Origin: Strigamia acuminata
Taxonomy: Eukaryota > Arthropoda > Chilopoda > Geophilomorpha > Linotaeniidae
Length of the DNA: 64,000 nt
Direction: 5' to 3'
Assembly: GCA_949358305.1 (NCBI GenBank)
Contig: OX442316.1
Location: forward strand, 15,190,001 to 15,254,000
Numbering within the stretch: the stretch's first letter is position 1; the number at the start of each line of letters is the position of its first letter. Positions 33,320 through 45,480 of this stretch are shown in pieces. A model generated the notes under the pieces. That model had not been told where the DNA came from, ran no database searches, and saw only the letters and a program-made list of their open reading frames with translations. The position numbers and the translations under genes are program-made.

Positions 33320-36300
33320 ATGAAGGAAATGGTTGGTGGTTGCTGTGTATGCTCAGATGAACGCGGTTGGGCCGAGAATCCGCTCGTTTATTGCGACGGC
33401 CACGGTTGTAACGTCGCTGTTCACCAAGGTGGGAGAAAGACGTGAAATTAGGCTTAACGTGATCACCAGTTTTCTAACTGAAATTTCAAATTTTTTTTTC
33501 CGCCTTAAATAACCTCGCTCGCGGTAGGGCGAGGTGCGAACCATGCCCTACTCTGAGCCAGGGATCGGCACTGACGTATTTAGAGGGCTGTGGTCATGTT
33601 GTTTTCAATGTGTAGTAAACAAGTTTTATTGCGGCCATTTGTGAAAACACTAAAACGTGCTTTTATGTTTGGATGAAACGGATTTTTTCGTTTTTGCTTA
33701 TTTATTTATTTTGTTTTATTTATTTATTTAAAAATTAATCAATTTTGGAATGGATTTTCATGTTTTTTTTTAATTTTTGTTTTAATTTTTAATTTTTTTT
33801 AATTTTTTAGCTTGTTACGGAATCGTAACTGTGCCAACCGGACCTTGGTTTTGTAGGAAATGTGAGTCCCAAGAAAGAGCCGCCCGAATGGTAAACAATG
33901 TATAGTTTTTAACGGTTTACGACTCTTAAATTTGAAAATAAAAAATACTTTCTTCCTTTTTTTAGAGATGTGAGCTTTGTCCATCAAAAGATGGAGCTTT
34001 GAAGCGCACTGACAACGGAGGTCGGTTTTACCGTAACTGATTACACTTTTCATTAAAAAAAAACTTTTTAATACATTTAATGTAAATAATTTTTTTTTTA
34101 AATTTTTAATATATATATATATAAAAAATGTTATGTTTTGTCGAAAAATGTGTTTAGATTTGGCAACCGTAGACGAAAATTGGTGTTAAACGCGCACAAA
34201 ATTGCTTACTATATGTATTTTTTAAACATTTTTTAATATTAGGCTGGGCTCATGTTGTTTGTGCATTGTATATTCCCGAAGTTCGGTTCGGTAACGTGAC
34301 TACGATGGAACCAATTATTCTTCAGTTGGTTCCGCAAGACCGATTTAGCAAGGTAATAAACATTGGAATGTTTATTTAATTACTTATTTAATCTGTTTTG
34401 CATTGATTCGTTTAGATTTGCTATTTATGCGAGGAACAGGGCAAAGAAAGCAAAGCCACCGTTGGTGCCTGCATGCAGTGTAATAAATCTGGATGCAAGC
34501 AGCATTTTCACGTGACTTGGTATAACAAAGTGCATTTATTTCGTTGCTGATCATTTGAAGTCGTATTGTTTTTTCGATGTTCATTTGTTCGACATTTTGA
34601 CTAAAGTTTGTCATAGCGACGTTTAGAAAATTGGTTGTTTTCGGCTGGAATAACGATGTTTTTTAGCCTAAAAATTGATGTTTTTAGCCTAAAAATTGAT
34701 GTTTTTAGCCTAAAAATTGATGTTTTTAGCCTAAAAATTGATGTTTTTAGCCTAAAAATTGATGTTTTTAGCCTAACAATCGATGTTTTTAGCCTAACAA
34801 TCGATGTTTTTAGCCTAAAAATCGATGTTTTTAGCCTAAAAATCGATGTTTTTAGCCTAAAAATCGATGTTTTTAGCCTAAAAATTGATGTTTTTAGCCT
34901 AAAAATTGATGTTTTTAGCCTAAAAATTGATGTTTTTAGCTTAAAATTGATTCTTAGGCTAAAAACATCGATTTTTCAGCTACAAACGTTTATTTTCGTG
35001 CTAAAACAATCAACTTTTGGGGTAAAACCATTGATATTCGCAGTGTTATTCCACGGAAAGCACAAGTCGAAACGTTTATTCGATGTTAAAAAAAAAATTA
35101 TATTTTTGCCATCGAAAAAAACTGCTGTCGAACAAGAGAACAAATCTCGATCATTTTGTCGGTTGGCTTCAGTCTGACCACATTTCAGCGAATTCCGAAC
35201 GACTGATTTGGAGATATTGAAGTTGCAACACTGCAAAAACCCAAGTGCTCGGTAAAAGAAATCGCAACCACACGTGATAATGCAAAAAAATGGCGACGGA
35301 ATGATCGGCGACGAAATAATCGTTTGTTTTATTGATTCTAATTTGTTGTTGTGTTTGAAGTGCTCAAGCTGCGGGTTTGCTGTGCGAAGAAGCTGGGAAT
35401 TATATGGATAATGTTAAATATTGCGGTTATTGTCAATATCATTATCAAAAGTTGGTGAGTAGAGAGAGATGGCAAATGAAATTTTTATTTTTTATTTTTT
35501 AAAATGAGTGTTTTTTTTTTCTTTTCTTTTTCTTTTCTGTTCTTTGGCTTAACTGGTGCCAGATGGAAAAATTTGAAATAGTTCAGCTCAGAAAAAATTG
35601 CAGCTGCAAGCATAGGTTAACAGTTGCGGACAGTGTGAGTGCACATTTTTGACGTATTTGAAATTTCTAGCTTTTTATAGTTGCAATTTTTTCTAACTTG
35701 AGCTATTTGACGCGTTTTGTTAATTATTATGATTTTTTTCTCTATTTTCTTAAAATAAAAATGGAGGGGTCTGTGTTTATAAAATTGCATGTTGGGGTTT
35801 TGATTAAAATACACTGCTGCTTTTTTTAAGTGTTTAAATAACTAATATTTTTATTCGGTCAGTTGAAATGTGATTTTTAAAAAAAGTGCTTTTTTTTTGC
35901 TTGGGTAATTGGTAATCATATCATGGCTGTTAGTTATGAATTGCTTTTTTTGTGTGTAAAATGGAGGTTTTAGATTTTGGAAAATAATTGAATTTTTATG
36001 CATAAAATTGAGTCTTTTGAGAAAAATTGAATTTTTAGGCGAAAAATTGAGCTAAAAAATTAAATTTTTACATGAAAAATTGAATTTTTACGTAAAAAAT
36101 TGAATTTTTACGTAAAAAATTGAATTTTTACGTAAAAAATTGAATTTTTACGTAAAAAATTGAATTTTTACGTAAAAAATTGAATTTTTACGTGAAAAAT
36201 TGAATTTTTACGTGAAAAATTGAATTTTTACGTGAAAAATTGAATTTTTACGTGAAAAATTGAGTTGTTGCGTGGTAAATTGAATTTTCAGTTTCACGTT

Positions 36301-39300
36301 GTGAATTGAATTTTTACGTAAAAAATTGAATTTTTACGTGAAAAATTGAATTTTTACGTGAACAATTGAATTTTTAGGCTAAAAATTAAATTTTTAGGCT
36401 AAAAATTAAATTTTTAGGCAAATAATTGAGCTAAAAAATTGAATTTTTACGTGAAAAATTGAGTTTTTACCTGAAAAATTGAGTTTTTACGTGAAAAATT
36501 GAGTTTTTACGTGAAAAATTGAGTTTTTACGTGAAAAATTGAGTTTTTACGTGAAAAATTGAGTTTTTACGTGAAAAATTGAGTTTTTACGTGAAAAATT
36601 GAGTTTTTACGTGAAAAATTGAGTTTTTACGTGAAAAATTGAATTTTTACGTGAAAAATTGAATTTTTATTCACAATTCACATACCGTAAATCCGAACCA
36701 TCCAATTACCGCAATATCAAACGACCCAAACAGAATAAAACAAGAAAATGTGCATTTCTCACACCACATTCCTCTCTATTTCAGAAAAAGGGGAATTCCA
36801 TCAAGACAATTCCTGCATTTAAACCAATTCCTGCTGATAATGCGACACCAGATTCGACACCCGAGAAAAACACGCCACCACACGAGCTCAAAGATCGAGG
36901 TGGTAAAGTTCGCACTGAAAACAAGAAGAATGCAACAGTCAACAACAACAGCAACAGCACAAACAACGGCAACGGCGCAACGAAAAACGAGTCCGCCTCG
37001 TCTCTGTCTTCGTCTTCGGTCGTTGCGGAGACAGTGTCCAACGTGAGCTTTTCAGACAATTCGAACTCGAGTAGCTCGACTAAAGGTTTGGACGGACCCA
37101 ACGGACCTGGTTCCACGGGAAAGTTTACAACTGCCAATTTTACAGAGACCGTTATCACGCACAGCGGCTCAGTGTTCGGCTCGGCCGAAAAGAGCGGCAA
37201 AAAGACTAAGAAAAGTATGAGTGTTGTTGGTTCGCGCACCCCCAAGCGCGAGCTGGAGCATGACATTGCGTCCAACGCCGTGGACGACGACCTGAGTTTG
37301 TCCACGTCCGACACCGGCTCCGAGAACAAGACTTTGTCCGAGTCCGGTATCGAAAATAATGTAAATATGACTTCGTCGTCATTAGGTGCCACGCCGTCGG
37401 GGACGTTCACCGCTTACGAGAATTTTCTGAGCGGAAGTTACCCCGGGATCACGTCCACCGACGCGGAAGTGGGCGGCAAGCGGCCGAGATCGCAGTCGCT
37501 CGAGAGGAACGAGAAAAAGAAACTTAAGAAAGTTGTGGCGACTAACAGGTGAAGTGCTGCGCTTGGTTTTCTATGTAGGATTCGAGGCTTTTGAGTGCTT
37601 TGCTCCGTTACAGCTTTGACCGAGGATAACGTGGACACGGATCTCTGTTATTTTCTGTTGATTCGTTGTTCTGTGCGTTTGTTGGATGATAGCAATCACG
37701 TGTCATGCCTTGCTTGCTGACTAAGCATGTTTGTTACCTGTTGTCATCCCAGAATACAGTGCGGCTGTATATTATGTTGTGCCATCGGTAAAGCTGCTAT
37801 TTTTGCGGACTAAAAACAATGAAATTGCGGACGGAAAGCGGATTAAAAAACAGCCTTTTTGCGGACGCATTGTGGTGTTATTGCGGGCTCATTTTTGGGT
37901 GTAAATAATAATTTTTTGAACCTAAAAATGAATTTTTGGTCCAGAAATTAAATTTTACGTTCAAGAAATGAATTTTTGATCTAAAAAATGAATTTTTGGT
38001 CCAAAAGATGAAATTTTGGGCCATAAGATAAAATTTTGGTTCAAAAAATGAATATTATTTTTGCAAGACACCCAAATTGCAGTACAACAGTACGATTGCG
38101 GAAATTGCGGACCAAAAAAATCCTCAGAATGCAAAAATTTTGGTGTCAAAATGCTCCATTTGCCCTATCCACAAGTATGGAAACATTTTAAACAACATTT
38201 ATTTTCCGCAAAAATAGCAGCTTTAGCCATCGGTGGTAAAACGCACTGAACATGTGGCTACGTGTCCATGTTATCTTTGGTTCATGGTTGTATGAGAGTG
38301 TAGTGAAATGCGTTATAATGGGGCGATTTTAACCATTTTTAGAAGTTTTTCATCACTTTCATCCGTTTCGAACCCGTATTTACGCGGTTTTTAACTTTTT
38401 AATCAAGTTTTCACATTTTTAAACACGTTTTTACACTTTTAAACACATTTTAACACTTTTTGACACGTTATTGCACGTTTTTTAAAACATTTTTTACACT
38501 TTTTAACCTTGTTTTGCGATTTTTTAAACCTGTTTTTACGTAATTTTTTTTTTAATGTTTTAAAATCAAATTTTTCAATTAGGAAGTATTTGACATCCTC
38601 TGACCTGCATTTTGAATGTTTGCTGAATGTTTGCTTGATCGTAAAATGATTAACTACATCAATACCGGTACTCGGAGACATCCGTAACTGTTTGTCTGGA
38701 GATAAGGTTTTACTTGGTTTGATTGTCATTTTTACAGGTATTTTTTTTCTACTTTCCGATTAAAACACTCGACGTTTTGTCTTTTGTTTTCTTTCCTTCT
38801 TTTTTGTTGCGCACTCGAAGGCCTGGTATTTGCAGAGTTCTATTTATACAGTTTAATTTATTCATAAACTTTTAATTATTTTTTTTTTAGCAAAAAGAGC
38901 AAAAAGAAGAAGGAAGCTGCGGGACTAACCAATGGAGTGAGGTAAGTGCTTTTTGTTGTCAATTTATCGTGTTTGGTCGGTTGATGACGTCATTTTGTAA
39001 ATATAAACACGAGTCGAGCGGTTTACTGCCCGAGTTTTAGATCTTGATTGAAGTTTCCTTCAAATTTGCATTAGGCCTGAGATCACTAACCCGAGCAATT
39101 GCAGTGGAATTGATCATACTTACTACCGGTGAGTCTTTTCCCTCTCCCCATCCTGTTATCTTAGTTTATTATTGTTATTATTTATTATTTATTATTTATT
39201 ATTTGCTTTTCTTTTCACAGCACATTTTTGTATATGTAGAAACGCACAAACTCTAGATTTAGTTATCTATTTAGTAGGCGTATTCGTAAAGACATTTAGC

Positions 39301-42300
39301 CACATCGTATTCCTTCGAATTAAAGTCGCCCTCGAATACAATTCGTGTGAGATTTGGCTAGATTTTGTGAGATTTTGTAAGATTTTGCTAGATTTTGTGA
39401 GATTTTGCTAGATGTTGTGAGATTTTGCTAGATTTTGTGAGTTTTTGCTAGATTTTGCTAGATTTTGTGAGATTTTGCTAGATTTTGCGAGATTTTATCT
39501 AAAGTAAAGTGGTGTGGTACCAAAAAAAAGTGGTACAGGTACAGTACTACTACTGAAGAAATCCATAAAAGTACCGCAAATTCTGAAATTCAGGAGTGAC
39601 TAGTGCAATAAAACTTTGCAAATTGAGACAAAAATTGATTAAAAACGCAAATATCTCGAGATTGAAAGCTCGGATTGACAAAAACTAAACACCAAATGAA
39701 AGAGCGGAAAAAAACTGCACAAGAAACGTTAATTAAACAGTACTGCCCACAACTAATAATTAATATATATTTAATTGAACAGTTTATACATTTTTTTGAG
39801 ACACCTTGTATTGTCGGGCCGGTTTTAGTCGAAGAAATACGATATTTGGAATGCACCTTTCGAGTTAGAGTTAGTATAAACAAATATAAAGAAGTTTAAA
39901 TGACTTTCTGAATGCGCCTTGTGTGTAGTTAAGAAGTTTTGTTTCATTGCATGTTTTCTTATTCTCTTTGAATTCTATTATTTCAATTTTTGTTATATTT
40001 TTATTGCACGACTTGTTAATTTGATTAATGATTTTTCTATCACTCACTCACCTCCCATACTCACCAGTAGGTTAAGTCTTGAAATTAAAATATTTATTAA
40101 TATTTTCATATTTTTCTGCCGTTTTCGAGTAAGTGGTAAGTGTTGAATCCGACTATCCGAGCGAGCCAGCAATAAGGTTGTTGTGATTCGTTGAGATTTA
40201 AGTGCTTTAAGTCATGTGGAATGTTAGAAATCAATCGGAATGAGTGAATCAAATTATTTAATCTAAAAGAAGAGGAAAATTAAATTTTTTTTAAAATAAG
40301 TGTCTTTTTTTGTAGTTTTTATTTTTATTTATTTATTTATTTATTTTTTATTTTAAATATTTAGTTCGTTTTCTTTAAATCCATCCGCATCTTCACTGCC
40401 GAATGGTTTAAGTTCGCATATCATGTCTGGTGGAAGTCAAGCAGATTCAGGCAATGTTTCAGCGGATAACACTGTCTCTCTAGATGGGGCATCCAGTTTG
40501 CACTCCCAAAGTCGCTTAGGTAATTAAATAAATATAATAAAATTATTTGTTTGAAAGTTTGGGTGTATTTTATGTTTTTTGAGTTGGTTCTGCGTGAAAA
40601 TGAAGGTTTTTAATTGTTTTCACTGTTAAGAATTCTTTGCAGACATATTGTCGGGTAGTCATGGTGATGGAAGTCCAATGACGTCTGGGAATAGAAGTTC
40701 AGCTTCGCCAATTGTGGGCCCCTTACCTCCATCTAGAACGTCATCTGTAGCCAGTAGCAGAAATTCAGGCCTGAATAACAATTTGTAAGCTGAAAAATAA
40801 GATTGGTTTTATAGCGACTGTAATTAATGGGCCCCAGTGTGAATGAAGGCAGTGGGACCCTTAATTATTCTATGTACTGGTATTTGATAAAAGTTCGACT
40901 AAGTTTTAGAGGTTATAGGAAAGTTTGTTGAAATTTTGGAAAAAATTGTTGAAATTCTAGAAAAAATTGTTGAAATTCGTGGAAAAAGTTGTTGAAATTC
41001 TGGAAAAATTGTTGAAATTCTGGAAAAATTGTTGAAATTCTGGAAAAATTGTTGAAATTCTGGAAAAATTGTTGAAATTCTGGAAAAATTGTTGAAATTC
41101 AGGAAAATTTTTGTTGAAATTAAGGAAAATTTTTGTTGAAATTAAGGAAAATTTTTGTTGAAATTAAGGAAAATTTTTGTTGAAATTCTGGAAAAAATTG
41201 TTGAAATTCTGGAAAAGTGTTGAAATTCTTGAAAAATTTGTTGAAATTCTTGAAAAATTTGTTGAAATTCTGGAAAATATTATTGAAATTCTGGAAAAAT
41301 TGATAAAATTCTGGAAAAAGTTGTTGATATTCTGGAAAAAGTTGTTGATATTCTGGAAAAAAGTTGTTGAAATTCAGGAAAATATTATTGAAATTCTGGA
41401 AAAATTGATAAAATTCTGGAAAAAGTTGTTGAAATTCTGGAAAAAATTTATTAAAATTCTGGAAAAATTTGTTGAAATTCTGGAAAATATTATTGAAATT
41501 CTGGAAAAATTGATAAAATTCTGGAAAAGTTGTTGAAATTCTGGAAAAATTTGTTGAAATTCTAAAAAATTTCCTTTCCAACTTTTACAGGACACAATTT
41601 CCACAAAGCCTAGAACAACTTCTCGAAAGGCAATGGGAACAAGGATCGCAGTTTCTCATGGACCAAGCACAGCATTTTGACAGTAAACCAAAACAACATC
41701 CAAATCTAAAAAAAAACTAAAAACAATTTTTCCCTCAAGTTGCCTCTCTGCTGTCATGCCTTCACCAACTTCGGATGGAAAACCAACGTCTCGAAGAGCG
41801 CGTCAACAACCTCATCGCACGACGCGACCACCTGCTAGCAGTCAACGCTCGGCTGGCCGTCCCGCTCAACAACTCTCCGGCCGCCGCCCCGGCCCTAGCC
41901 AACGACGCAAGTCGCGTCCCACGCATAAACAATTACATTCCATCGGATTCCAATGCGCAAGACCTAATGTTCCCCCACAGAAGTCCAAACCAGGCGCCAC
42001 CAGCAGCGCGCGCCTCCATATCGCCCGTCAACGCGGCCGCTTTCATTCCCACTTCGACGCCGCCGCACAACCAAGGCGTCCCCATACCAAACTTGCATCA
42101 CCCAGTCAGCAATATGATGCCTAGCATGACAACTAGTTCTAGTCACACTTCGCCTGTAATGCTTTCATCGCCTAATTTAAGGCATAGTCCGGCACAAGTG
42201 CGTGTTATTCTTCTTTTTTAGAGTTTATTTTCGATTTTAATGGTTTTTTTGTGTTTTGTGTAGTCGTACATGCATTGTTTGAGCCCGGTGGGCCACCAAT

Positions 42301-44114
42301 CTGTCCCGACAACTATGGCGCGCCCCATTTCTACTCCGGATCATTTGCGGATGCAGCAGCAAGTGGTGATTTCTTGGGATTTTTTTGTTTTTTTTGTTAG
42401 GTTTTTTAATGTTTTGATTTGCAGCATAATCATCAGCAGCATCATCAGCAAGCGGCGCTTTCGCATCTTAATTTGGCGCCGTCGTATCAACAACCGATAT
42501 GTTCTCCGTCGATTGCTGCGTTGCAGCCGCCGCCGCCGCCGCCAAAGTCGCGGTTCGCGTGCCAGAAAGTGCCGCTTTCAAATGTCAGGCCGGATTGGGT
42601 AAATTTACGCACGAATAACAGTTTAAAAACGAAATGGCTCTTTCCACTTGGTCTGAAGTGGAATGAGTCTTTTAAATTTGCATTTAAAATAAAAAAAAAT
42701 ATTATCAAAAACAATCATGCATTATAAAATGCATCTTAGAGCATTAAATTGCAAGATTTGGCATCAAAATTGTAATTCTGAGCATTAACCCTCGCAGCCC
42801 CAACCTAAAAAAAATCCCTTACTCACCCAACCCGGGTCATTTTTGACCCCAAGCCGAAAAAAATTTTCCAAAAATGAGTGAAAATGATTTTATTCTCTGA
42901 GTATTTCATGTTTATGAAGAAATTTCAGCAATTCGGTATTTGTCAAAAGAAGGCGACAAAAATAATTGACGTTGCATTCAAAAGTAGTGAGTAAACAAAG
43001 GAATTTTGTGAAATTTTTTTTTGCGATTTTTAAATCTATTACGGAGTATTTTTTTTATTGTTTGTTATGATGTTAAATGAAAATACATGAAATTTCAGAA
43101 TGAAAATCCCAATTGTTTTTGAGAAAAAAAAATAAAAACACTTTTGGAGGTCAAAATTGACCCTAGGTTGGGGTGGGGAGGGTTAAATTGCAGTTTTAAA
43201 TCCAAAAATGCAATTTTGAGCATAACATTGGAGTTTTTAAATGCAAAAATACAATTCTGGGCATAACATTGCAGTTTTTAAACCCAAAAATGCAATTGTG
43301 TGCATAAAATTGCAGTTTTTAAACCCAAAAATACAATTCTGAGCACAAAATTGTAGTTTTTAAACTCAAAAATGCAATTCTGAGCATAAAATTGCAGTTT
43401 TAAACCCGAAAATGCAATTCTGAGCATAAAATTGCAGTTTTTAAATCCAAAAATGCAGTTCTGAGCATAAAAATGCAGTTCTGAGCATAAAATTGTAGTT
43501 TTAAACCCAAAAATGCAATTCTGAGCATAAAATGGCAGTTTTTAAACCCAAAAATGCAATTCTGAGCATAAAATTGCAGTTTTTAAACCCAAAAATACAA
43601 TTCTGAGCATAAATTAGCTGTTTTTAAACACAAAAATGCAATTCTGAGCATAAATTTGCTGTTTTTAAACCCTAAAATGTAATTCAGAGCATAAAATTGC
43701 CGTTTTAAACACAAAAATGCAATTCTGAGCATTAAATCGACAGTTTTTAAACCCAAAAATGCAATTCTGAGCACCTTATTTGCATTTTTTAGCCTTAAAA
43801 GTACAAAAGTGCAACTATAATATGAAAAACGTGTTTCTTTCATGCATGAAGATGGCACAGCAGCCTTACCCCATGTATCCATTACTACAGCCGTCGAGTT
43901 ACGCCAGTACCAGTGCAGCCTACAACAGCCCTATGGTTTCGACACCCGTGTCTGTAGTTATGAGTGGTGCAACTCAACATTCGCAACCACAGGTCCAACA
44001 ACAACTGCGATTTATAAACTTCGTCACGAATTAATTATTGAATTATTTCAGGTGATTCAACATCCGGCAATGAAAAAAGGCGGCGCCGGGGCCATGGCTG
44101 CGGATAAGAGGTGA
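33320..44114 (+). CDS. MLLT10: AF10/AF17 (Alhambra) orthologue, PHD-finger chromatin reader
   Basis: Sixteen exons: 33320-33428, 33811-33890, 33966-34020, 34243-34352, 34416-34519, 35361-35454, 36785-37548, 38891-38941, 40365-40519, 40643-40784, 41591-41682, 41740-42197, 42264-42362, 42425-42598, 43852-43992 and 44052-44114; 896 aa in frame. The N-terminus is nearly that of AF10 (MKEMVGGCCVCSDERGWAEN): a PHD finger, zinc knuckle and extended PHD (exons 1-6). Exons 7-10 are Ser-rich with basic stretches ([21 protein letters not shown]) that suggest nuclear import. Exons 11-12 encode the octapeptide motif plus leucine zipper (SLEQLLERQWEQG, then SCLHQLRMENQRLEERV) that in AF10 binds the H3K79 methyltransferase DOT1L. 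The C-terminus is rich in His, Gln and Pro. Exon 15's acceptor is the least certain. Confidence 0.93.
34650..34965. repeat. 21-bp tandem array in AF10-like intron 5
   Basis: About 14 units of the type TGATGTTTTTAGCCTAAAAA in a 21-bp period, ending in an inverted half (AGGCTAAAAACATCG). The open frames it creates (FSLKIDV repeats) are by-products. Confidence 0.9.
36010..36665. repeat. 20-bp tandem array in AF10-like intron 6
   Basis: About 30 units of TTGAATTTTTACGTAAAAAA-like sequence with two main subtypes: TGAATTTTTACGTGAAAAAT on the left, TGAGTTTTTACGTGAAAAAT on the right. It ends just over 100 bp before the exon 7 acceptor. Confidence 0.9.
37890..38055. repeat. AT-rich array in AF10-like intron 7
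   Basis: Seven or so degenerate units of AAAAAATGAATTTTTGGTCC-like sequence. A second loose array of TTTTAAACACGTTTTTACAC units follows at 38390-38530. Confidence 0.7.
39345..39495. repeat. GATTTTGCTAGATTTTGTGA array in AF10-like intron 8
   Basis: Repeats of about 10-11 bp (GATTTTGCTA / GATTTTGTGA alternating), a near-helical period. Confidence 0.8.
40915..41575. repeat. 20-21-bp array filling AF10-like intron 10
   Basis: More than 30 units of GTTGAAATTCTGGAAAAATT with variants (GTTGATATTCTGG, GATAAAATTCTGG). The array ends within about 15 bases of the exon 11 acceptor at 41590. Long frames on both strands (FWKKLLKFW, FPEFQQLFP types) are artefacts of the unit. Confidence 0.9.
42700..43790. 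repeat. About 40-bp array in AF10-like intron 14
   Basis: About 15 units of the type TTTTTAAACCCAAAAATGCA followed by ATTCTGAGCATAAAATTGCAG. Interrupted at its left side by a piggyBac-like MITE at 42789-43182. Confidence 0.85.
42789..43182. mobile_element. piggyBac-like MITE at a TTAA target
   Basis: 394 bp, ends CCCTCGCAGCCCCAACCT and AGGTTGGGGTGGGGAGGG, flanked by TTAA on both sides (42785-42788 and 43183-43186). Subterminal GGGTCATTTTTGACCCC and GGTCAAAATTGACCC are also inverted. TTAA plus CCCT ends is the piggyBac signature. No transposase. Confidence 0.87.
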
Positions 44115-45480
44115 CGCTAAGTCACGGCACATGAAAAAGACATTTTTTTATTTTATGTTGTTGCCATGACATCGATTTTCAAATCGTTTTTAAAATGTGC
44201 TCAAAGTCGGCGAAGGAAATTTTGACTCTTGAAATGTACAGAAGCTCATCTTCGTATTTCGTATTGATAGGCCTAAGATGTTTTTATTTGATCATGACAT
44301 TTTTTTATTTTAGACAAGATTGTTTCTATAGACATTAGTTTTTAATTTTTATATATATTTTTTTTTTTTTCGTATTGGATTTCGGTTGTCACGGCGTTTA
44401 ATCGGGTCAAACCTCGTTATAAGGAAATATTTTGGGTTCGGACCGACGTGGTTCGTTGTAAGGAGGTTTGAGCTGTGGAATGTGCAAAATGAGAAGACAA
44501 ATTCGTTTGTAAAACAATTGTCATTTGTATTTATCACGATGTAAATATATGGAAAGAAAGATTTATAATTTGTTATCGATCGGTTTAATGATCGATTGAT
44601 TGGAAAAATTATTTGAAAATTTAAATTAAGTGAAGAAAAAATTTAAAAAAAAAAATTTAAGGCAGTGTTTTGTAAATGACAAAATTTCCTAGATAATAAT
44701 CCATCCATCGTTTGTTATTTTAAATAACTTTACCGAATGTGTAAAATTTGTTACATTTTAATCGTAAACGAAAAAAAAAAAATTTTTTTTAAAAAGAAAA
44801 GATTTTTTTTTAAAAATTGTTAATTTTTGTTTTAATCGATTTTCACTGCCACGTTTTTATAATAATTAATAATAAAATAATACTTTTTAATGTGTTAGGT
44901 TTTTATATATATTTTTTCTCTTCATAAACACATCACTGCCACCAATTGTACTTTTATTTACATTCCATTAATAAAAGATTTTGACACCTAGTTTTCAACT
45001 ATTTATTGTATAAAGGCACCAAAACCAACCTGTAAATGATGTACATACAGTACAATATGTAAAATCTTTAACCGTACTAGGTATTTTGTGTTTTTATTTA
45101 ATTTTCTATCGGGATCGTGACTTGTATTGTCATCGATTTAAGTGTTAAAAACGAACTAGTTTTTAGACATTTTAAACGTTTTTTGATAAACAAAATGGAA
45201 ATTTTTTGCTGGAAAGTTGGACAATTGCGTTTACGTGATTGAATCGCTTTTTGTTAGTGTCTGTGGGTTTGTATAAGCGGAAAGATAACGTTTTGTATTA
45301 CAAGTAGTCTTGTCTGTATTTTCTGTGAGAGCTAAATGACATGTTCTAAGGTTTGTTGATAAGTAGATTTATTGAAATTGAAATTGTGTATTTTTTTCCC
45401 TTCTTTATTTATTTGTTAACATCTGAAAATTTGTTAAAATAAAACAAAATTTTGAAATTACAAAGGTTTTTAATGAAAAA
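44115..45480 (+). other. Probable 3' untranslated region of the AF10-like gene
   Basis: AT-rich with several AATAAA-type signals (about 44870, 44969, 45437). No open frame of note. A small pogo-like MITE sits inside. Confidence 0.5.
44402..44476. mobile_element. Tiny pogo-like MITE
   Basis: About 75 bp with ends GGTCAAACCTCGTTATAAGG and the reverse complement of GTTGTAAGGAGGTTTGAGC, like the termini at 50501-51382. Confidence 0.6.

Noticed and set aside
34635-35177. 180-aa frame made of FSLKIDV repeats
   Set aside because: Produced by a 21-bp array in an intron of the AF10-like gene; no independent start or splice support.
36060-36660. Regular short repeats resembling a CRISPR array
   Set aside because: Units are contiguous without unique spacers, the genome is eukaryotic and no cas genes are present. 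It is a minisatellite.
41120-41581. Long frames on both strands rich in Phe/Asn/Gln or Lys/Trp
   Set aside because: Both come from the 20-21-bp array in intron 10; coding on both strands at once is a repeat artefact.
41756-42124. 122-aa frame starting MPSPTSDGKPTSRR
   Set aside because: Shadow frame of AF10-like exon 12, whose true frame carries the leucine zipper.
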